Origin: an uncultured Saprospiraceae bacterium
GTDB taxonomy: Bacteria > Bacteroidota > Bacteroidia > Chitinophagales > Saprospiraceae
Direction: 5' to 3'
DNA: 7,694 nucleotides
Assembly: GCA_937127195.1 (NCBI GenBank)
Contig: CAKZLT010000457.1
Coordinates: 1-7,694 of the forward strand
Shown here one piece after another: positions 5,700-7,694 of the stretch; within the stretch, counting starts at the first letter, position 1; each line of letters starts with the position of its first letter. The position numbers and the translations under genes are program-made. The notes under the pieces are model-generated. The model worked only from the letters and a program-made list of their open reading frames with translations, searched no databases and was not told the origin of the DNA.

Positions 5700-6206
5700 T
5701 TATTCCCAAAGCTTATTATAAGGATTATTGTTCCTATCTTCCTTTGGAGGGTCGATGTCAATACGAATTTTACGCTCTTGCTTCTTCTGTTCATTCAAGA
5801 GTTTTGTAAAACTATCAACCTCTTCATATTCGATATATTCACCAAATTTATTTTCATTCTCAGTTTCTGCTTCTTTTTTGATTTTATCAATTTTTCTAAA
5901 AAGCATTGCCTTTCCAAATAAAAATAAAGTCACAAAAGGAAATCCAACAACCGTCAAAACAGTTGCAATGATTCCTGTTGGAAGACTCTTTTTATATAGG
6001 TTTCGAATACTTTTTACAAAATCAAAAACAACATTGCGGTTGATAATCAACGTAGCAATTAATAGAATAGGCATCAATGCTGCCGCCAGCCACCACAATA
6101 TCTTAACTAATTGAGTAACCAAAAAAATGACTACAAATATTGCTACAATCGCAATAATCCAATTAAAAGGGCCTCCAAATCTATATTGATAATTCTTATT
6201 TGACAT
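5700..6206 (-). CDS. Small three-helix membrane protein of unknown function
   Basis: 168-residue integral membrane protein. Hydrophobic segments at about 16-33, 36-55 and 76-100; the loop between the second and third is basic (NRNVVFDFVKSIRNLYKK) and so probably cytoplasmic. The N terminus carries YRFGGPFNW, and GFPFVTLFLFGKAMLFRKID closes the third helix; I believe both are conserved among Bacteroidota proteins of this kind, but know no named domain. The C-terminal 65 residues are soluble, first mixed-charge (KIDKIKKEAETENENKFGEY), then acidic (EYIEYEEVD), then basic, ending in NPYNKLWE. It is monocistronic with its own terminator. The plus-strand frame overlapping it is an antisense shadow. 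Function cannot be given. Confidence 0.8.
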   Translation of the reverse strand: MSNKNYQYRFGGPFNWIIAIVAIFVVIFLVTQLVKILWWLAAALMPILLIATLIINRNVVFDFVKSIRNLYKKSLPTGIIATVLTVVGFPFVTLFLFGKAMLFRKIDKIKKEAETENENKFGEYIEYEEVDSFTKLLNEQKKQERKIRIDIDPPKEDRNNNPYNKLWE

Positions 6207-6333
6207 TTTATATTAAGTTACGCTTTATTATTTTTTGAACGTTTCTTATAAATATACGTAATTTCAGCTATAAATGTTGAAATGAAAGTCCAATCTTTAG
6301 ACTAGCATTCTCAAAATTTCGATGAGTTCACTA

Positions 6334-6942
6334 CTACATCAAATCCCAAACAATAACATATTGCTCAGAATGCAGGCTTTTAAACAGATAAGTTAATAAA
6401 GAAAAATCGTTACTCTGTGATACTGTGCGAATACGATTTTCGGGAACGGCGCGCCAAAGGTTTTCAAAGTTGGTAAATTCTCGAAGGTCGTCAAGCAACC
6501 ATTTTTCAAAAAAAGCTTTTCCGTCGCCATCAGGAGCATATTTATTATATTCATGCTTTGAACCAAAACAAACAAACTGCGCATAATCGCCATCTAGTGC
6601 TGGAAATTTCCAATCCTGCCATGATACCAAAGGAGGCGTTCTAAATTCGAGTTCATCCGTTTTTGCTTTCGCTTCTTGAAGTAAGGTTTCTCGTTTTTTA
6701 TTTGGATGTAAATGAATTAATTGGTCAAACAATTCTTCTACATCTGCATCATTTGAACAAGCCTCTATTTCTGGCAATCGACCTGCTTTGAGGCAATTTT
6801 CGCAAATGGCTTCTATTTCGTCTTTACTATAAAATGCCGTTGCATCCAAGCAAATTTGTTTCTTTTTGCAAATTTCGCAAGCTATCGGTTCGTCTGTCAG
6901 AACAGCATATCGACTAGGATATTTAAAATACTTATAAGCCAT
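6334..6942 (-). CDS. CbrC/UPF0167 family protein with two CxxC pairs
   Basis: 202-residue cytoplasmic protein of the UPF0167/CbrC family. In E. coli, CbrC (YieJ) is controlled by CreBC and linked to colicin E2 tolerance; its biochemistry is unknown. Family features: N-terminal YKYFKYPSRYAVLTDEP, a cysteine module CEIC (residues 22-25 of the 202-residue form) and CENC (47-50) that probably binds one zinc ion, a helical middle, then LEFRTPPLVSWQDWKFPALDGDYAQFVCFG, which matches the family's RTP-x-W-Q and GDYC/AxF signature, and a C-terminal alpha/beta part. The longer frame to 6975 starts at a TTG that overlaps a perfect -7 promoter box, so the ATG at 6942 is preferred. No membrane segment or signal. 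Monocistronic, divergent from rbfA. A role in toxin tolerance here would be speculation. Confidence 0.85.
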   Translation of the reverse strand: MAYKYFKYPSRYAVLTDEPIACEICKKKQICLDATAFYSKDEIEAICENCLKAGRLPEIEACSNDADVEELFDQLIHLHPNKKRETLLQEAKAKTDELEFRTPPLVSWQDWKFPALDGDYAQFVCFGSKHEYNKYAPDGDGKAFFEKWLLDDLREFTNFENLWRAVPENRIRTVSQSNDFSLLTYLFKSLHSEQYVIVWDLM

Positions 6943-6972
6943 TTTTCGTTGATTAATGTTGTAATTATTCTG

Positions 6973-6980
6973 CAAAACTA
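6973..6980 (-). promoter_or_regulatory. -7 promoter box of the CbrC-family gene
   Basis: On the minus strand TAGTTTTG matches TAnnTTTG exactly. It predicts a transcript start near 6966 and a leader of about 24 bases to the ATG at 6942. It also shows why the TTG at 6975 cannot be the start, as that codon lies within the box. No clear -33 TTG is seen at the expected distance. Confidence 0.5.
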
Positions 6981-6983
6981 ACG

Positions 6984-7030
6984 CCTTTTTTGTAAAGCTT
7001 ACTGGATAGCATATTTTTCTACAAAAAAGG
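6984..7030. repeat. Perfect 11-bp inverted repeat between divergent genes
   Basis: CCTTTTTTGTA (6984-6994) and TACAAAAAAGG (7020-7030) are perfect complements separated by 25 bases. The left arm starts four bases upstream of the cbrC -7 box, so the element covers the cbrC promoter spacer and -33 area. It may be an operator for a dimeric regulator or a chance A/T-rich repeat. Confidence 0.4.
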
Positions 7031-7087
7031 AATTATTTTTTATAGAAAACCACTGGAACGATAAAATGATAAAAACTGTTTATTTGC

Positions 7088-7095
7088 TATCTTTG
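7088..7095 (+). promoter_or_regulatory. -7 promoter box of rbfA
   Basis: TATCTTTG is a perfect TAnnTTTG element in the typical form seen before Bacteroidota genes. It predicts a transcript start near 7101 and a leader of about 45 A/T-rich bases to the ATG at 7146. The -33 element is weak. Confidence 0.55.
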
Positions 7096-7145
7096 TAATT
7101 CATCATTAAAAATAGCAAAAGTTATTTTTTTATAAAAGAAAAATC

Positions 7146-7547
7146 ATGGCATCGAAAAGACAAAGTCAGATGGCGAGTTTGGTAAGACAACGTTTTAGCG
7201 AAGTCTTAATGAGAGAAGGAGCGTTTATTTATGGTACTGAACCTTTGGTTACGGTGACCAATGTCTCGGTAACACCAGATTTTGGGGAAGCAAAAATATA
7301 TTTGAGTGTTTATAATGTAGAAGATAAGCAAACCGTTTTGTTAGAAATGGAGGAAAGTTTGCCACGTTTGAAGCAACTTTTTGGGCAGCGAATCCGAAAG
7401 CAAGTGAGGCGAGTGCCTAGTTTGAAGTTACATTTGGATGATACTTTGGATGAAATGTATCGTTTGAATCAGATTTTTGATAATATCACGGATAAAGAAA
7501 AATCTGATGAAACAAAAGAAGAGAAAGAGAATAATGGTTCTTTATGA
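7146..7547 (+). CDS. rbfA: 30S ribosome-binding factor A
   Basis: 133-residue RbfA, the KH-fold factor that binds the immature 30S subunit near the 5' end of 16S rRNA and helps 16S maturation and cold adaptation. Seen in the sequence: N-terminal helix SKRQSQMASLVRQRFSEVLMRE, the VTVTNVSVTPDFGEAKIYLSVY strand pair (family V-x-V-T-x-V-x-x-S-x-D-x-x-x-A-K-V-Y), and IRKQVRRVPSLKLHLDDTLDEMYRLNQIFD, matching the family R-x-x-P-x-L-x-F-x-x-D-x-S-x-x-x-x-x-x-I. The last 20 residues are a charged, glutamate/lysine-rich tail that is probably disordered. Length is normal. Transcribed alone as far as visible; no gene follows in the 147 bases left in the window. Confidence 0.95.
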   Translation: MASKRQSQMASLVRQRFSEVLMREGAFIYGTEPLVTVTNVSVTPDFGEAKIYLSVYNVEDKQTVLLEMEESLPRLKQLFGQRIRKQVRRVPSLKLHLDDTLDEMYRLNQIFDNITDKEKSDETKEEKENNGSL

Positions 7548-7583
7548 TTTTATGTGATTACTCAAAAATAACACTTAATTAAG

Positions 7584-7630
7584 CTAGTTGCTGCTACCGC
7601 TGCTCTAGTAACAGCGGTAGCAGCAACTAG
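7584..7630. repeat. Perfect 19-bp inverted repeat downstream of rbfA
   Basis: The arms 7584-7602 (CTAGTTGCTGCTACCGCTG) and 7612-7630 (CAGCGGTAGCAGCAACTAG) are perfectly complementary around a 9-base loop CTCTAGTAA. The stem is 11/19 G+C, richer than the surroundings. It begins directly after a 10-bp palindrome CTTAATTAAG (7574-7583). No T-run follows in either direction, so it is not a classical terminator although it could stabilise or end the rbfA transcript, 36 bases after its stop. CAGCAAC in the right arm (7621-7627) recurs at 7635-7641. A dispersed repeat or miniature element is an alternative. Confidence 0.65.
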
Positions 7631-7694
7631 AAACCAGCAACCATCAATTTCATCATTAGACCTATGAACCTGCCTTTCAGAATAGCCAATCAAT

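Noticed and set aside
5728..6114. 128-residue plus-strand open frame
   Set aside because: It lies entirely antisense to the well-formed membrane protein gene at 5700-6206, is rich in serine and phenylalanine as expected from an antisense of lysine/glutamate codons, and shows no domain or leader.
6393..6593. 66-residue minus-strand open frame
   Set aside because: It overlaps the conserved part of the CbrC-family gene in another frame on the same strand; a shadow.
6943..6975. Extension of the CbrC-family gene to 6975
   Set aside because: The start would be TTG inside a perfect -7 promoter box, and the family N terminus aligns with the ATG at 6942.

Overview
The window looks like a chromosomal segment of an AT-rich member of the Bacteroidota. 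The evidence is a DUF4294 protein and a DUF6090-like membrane protein (both typical of this phylum), a MuiA-type DUF4139 protein with an inserted carboxypeptidase-regulatory-like domain ending in the NEIVVTGYKK signature of SusC-type receptors, and perfect TAnnTTTG -7 promoter boxes upstream of several genes. The RbfA sequence reminds me of Saprospiria-like lineages, but that is an impression only. No transposase, phage gene, CRISPR array, tRNA or rRNA was seen.

Layout. Positions 73-3521 hold three minus-strand genes in transcription order: DUF4294 (2892-3521), DUF6090-like (2143-2832) and MuiA/DUF4139 (73-2019). Gaps of 59 and about 120 bases make a shared transcript plausible. All three products are exported or membrane-anchored, so this is an envelope block. 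Bases 1-72 show no gene and no convincing terminator. Divergent from the block are two small plus-strand genes 19 bases apart (3643-3915 and 3935-4264). They encode tiny exported proteins that I judge to be tandem paralogues. They converge on a minus-strand lipoprotein gene (4392-5225) of the M48 metallopeptidase fold whose zinc-binding residues appear lost. Between the convergent genes lie a 12-bp terminator hairpin and a 47-nt nested foldback.

An AT-rich 474-base intergenic stretch follows, ending in a second 12-bp terminator hairpin that belongs to a small three-helix membrane protein (5700-6206, minus). Next is a CbrC/UPF0167-family protein with two CxxC pairs (6334-6942, minus), divergent from rbfA (7146-7547, plus), a 30S ribosome maturation factor. 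rbfA is followed by a perfect 19-bp inverted repeat of unknown nature.

Two automatic ORF extensions (to 3545 and 6975) use TTG codons and were trimmed to internal ATGs supported by ribosome-binding, promoter or family evidence. I see no obvious defence or mobile system. The observations most worth following are the apparent pseudo-protease lipoprotein, the paralogous small exported pair facing it, and the two complex foldback sequences.
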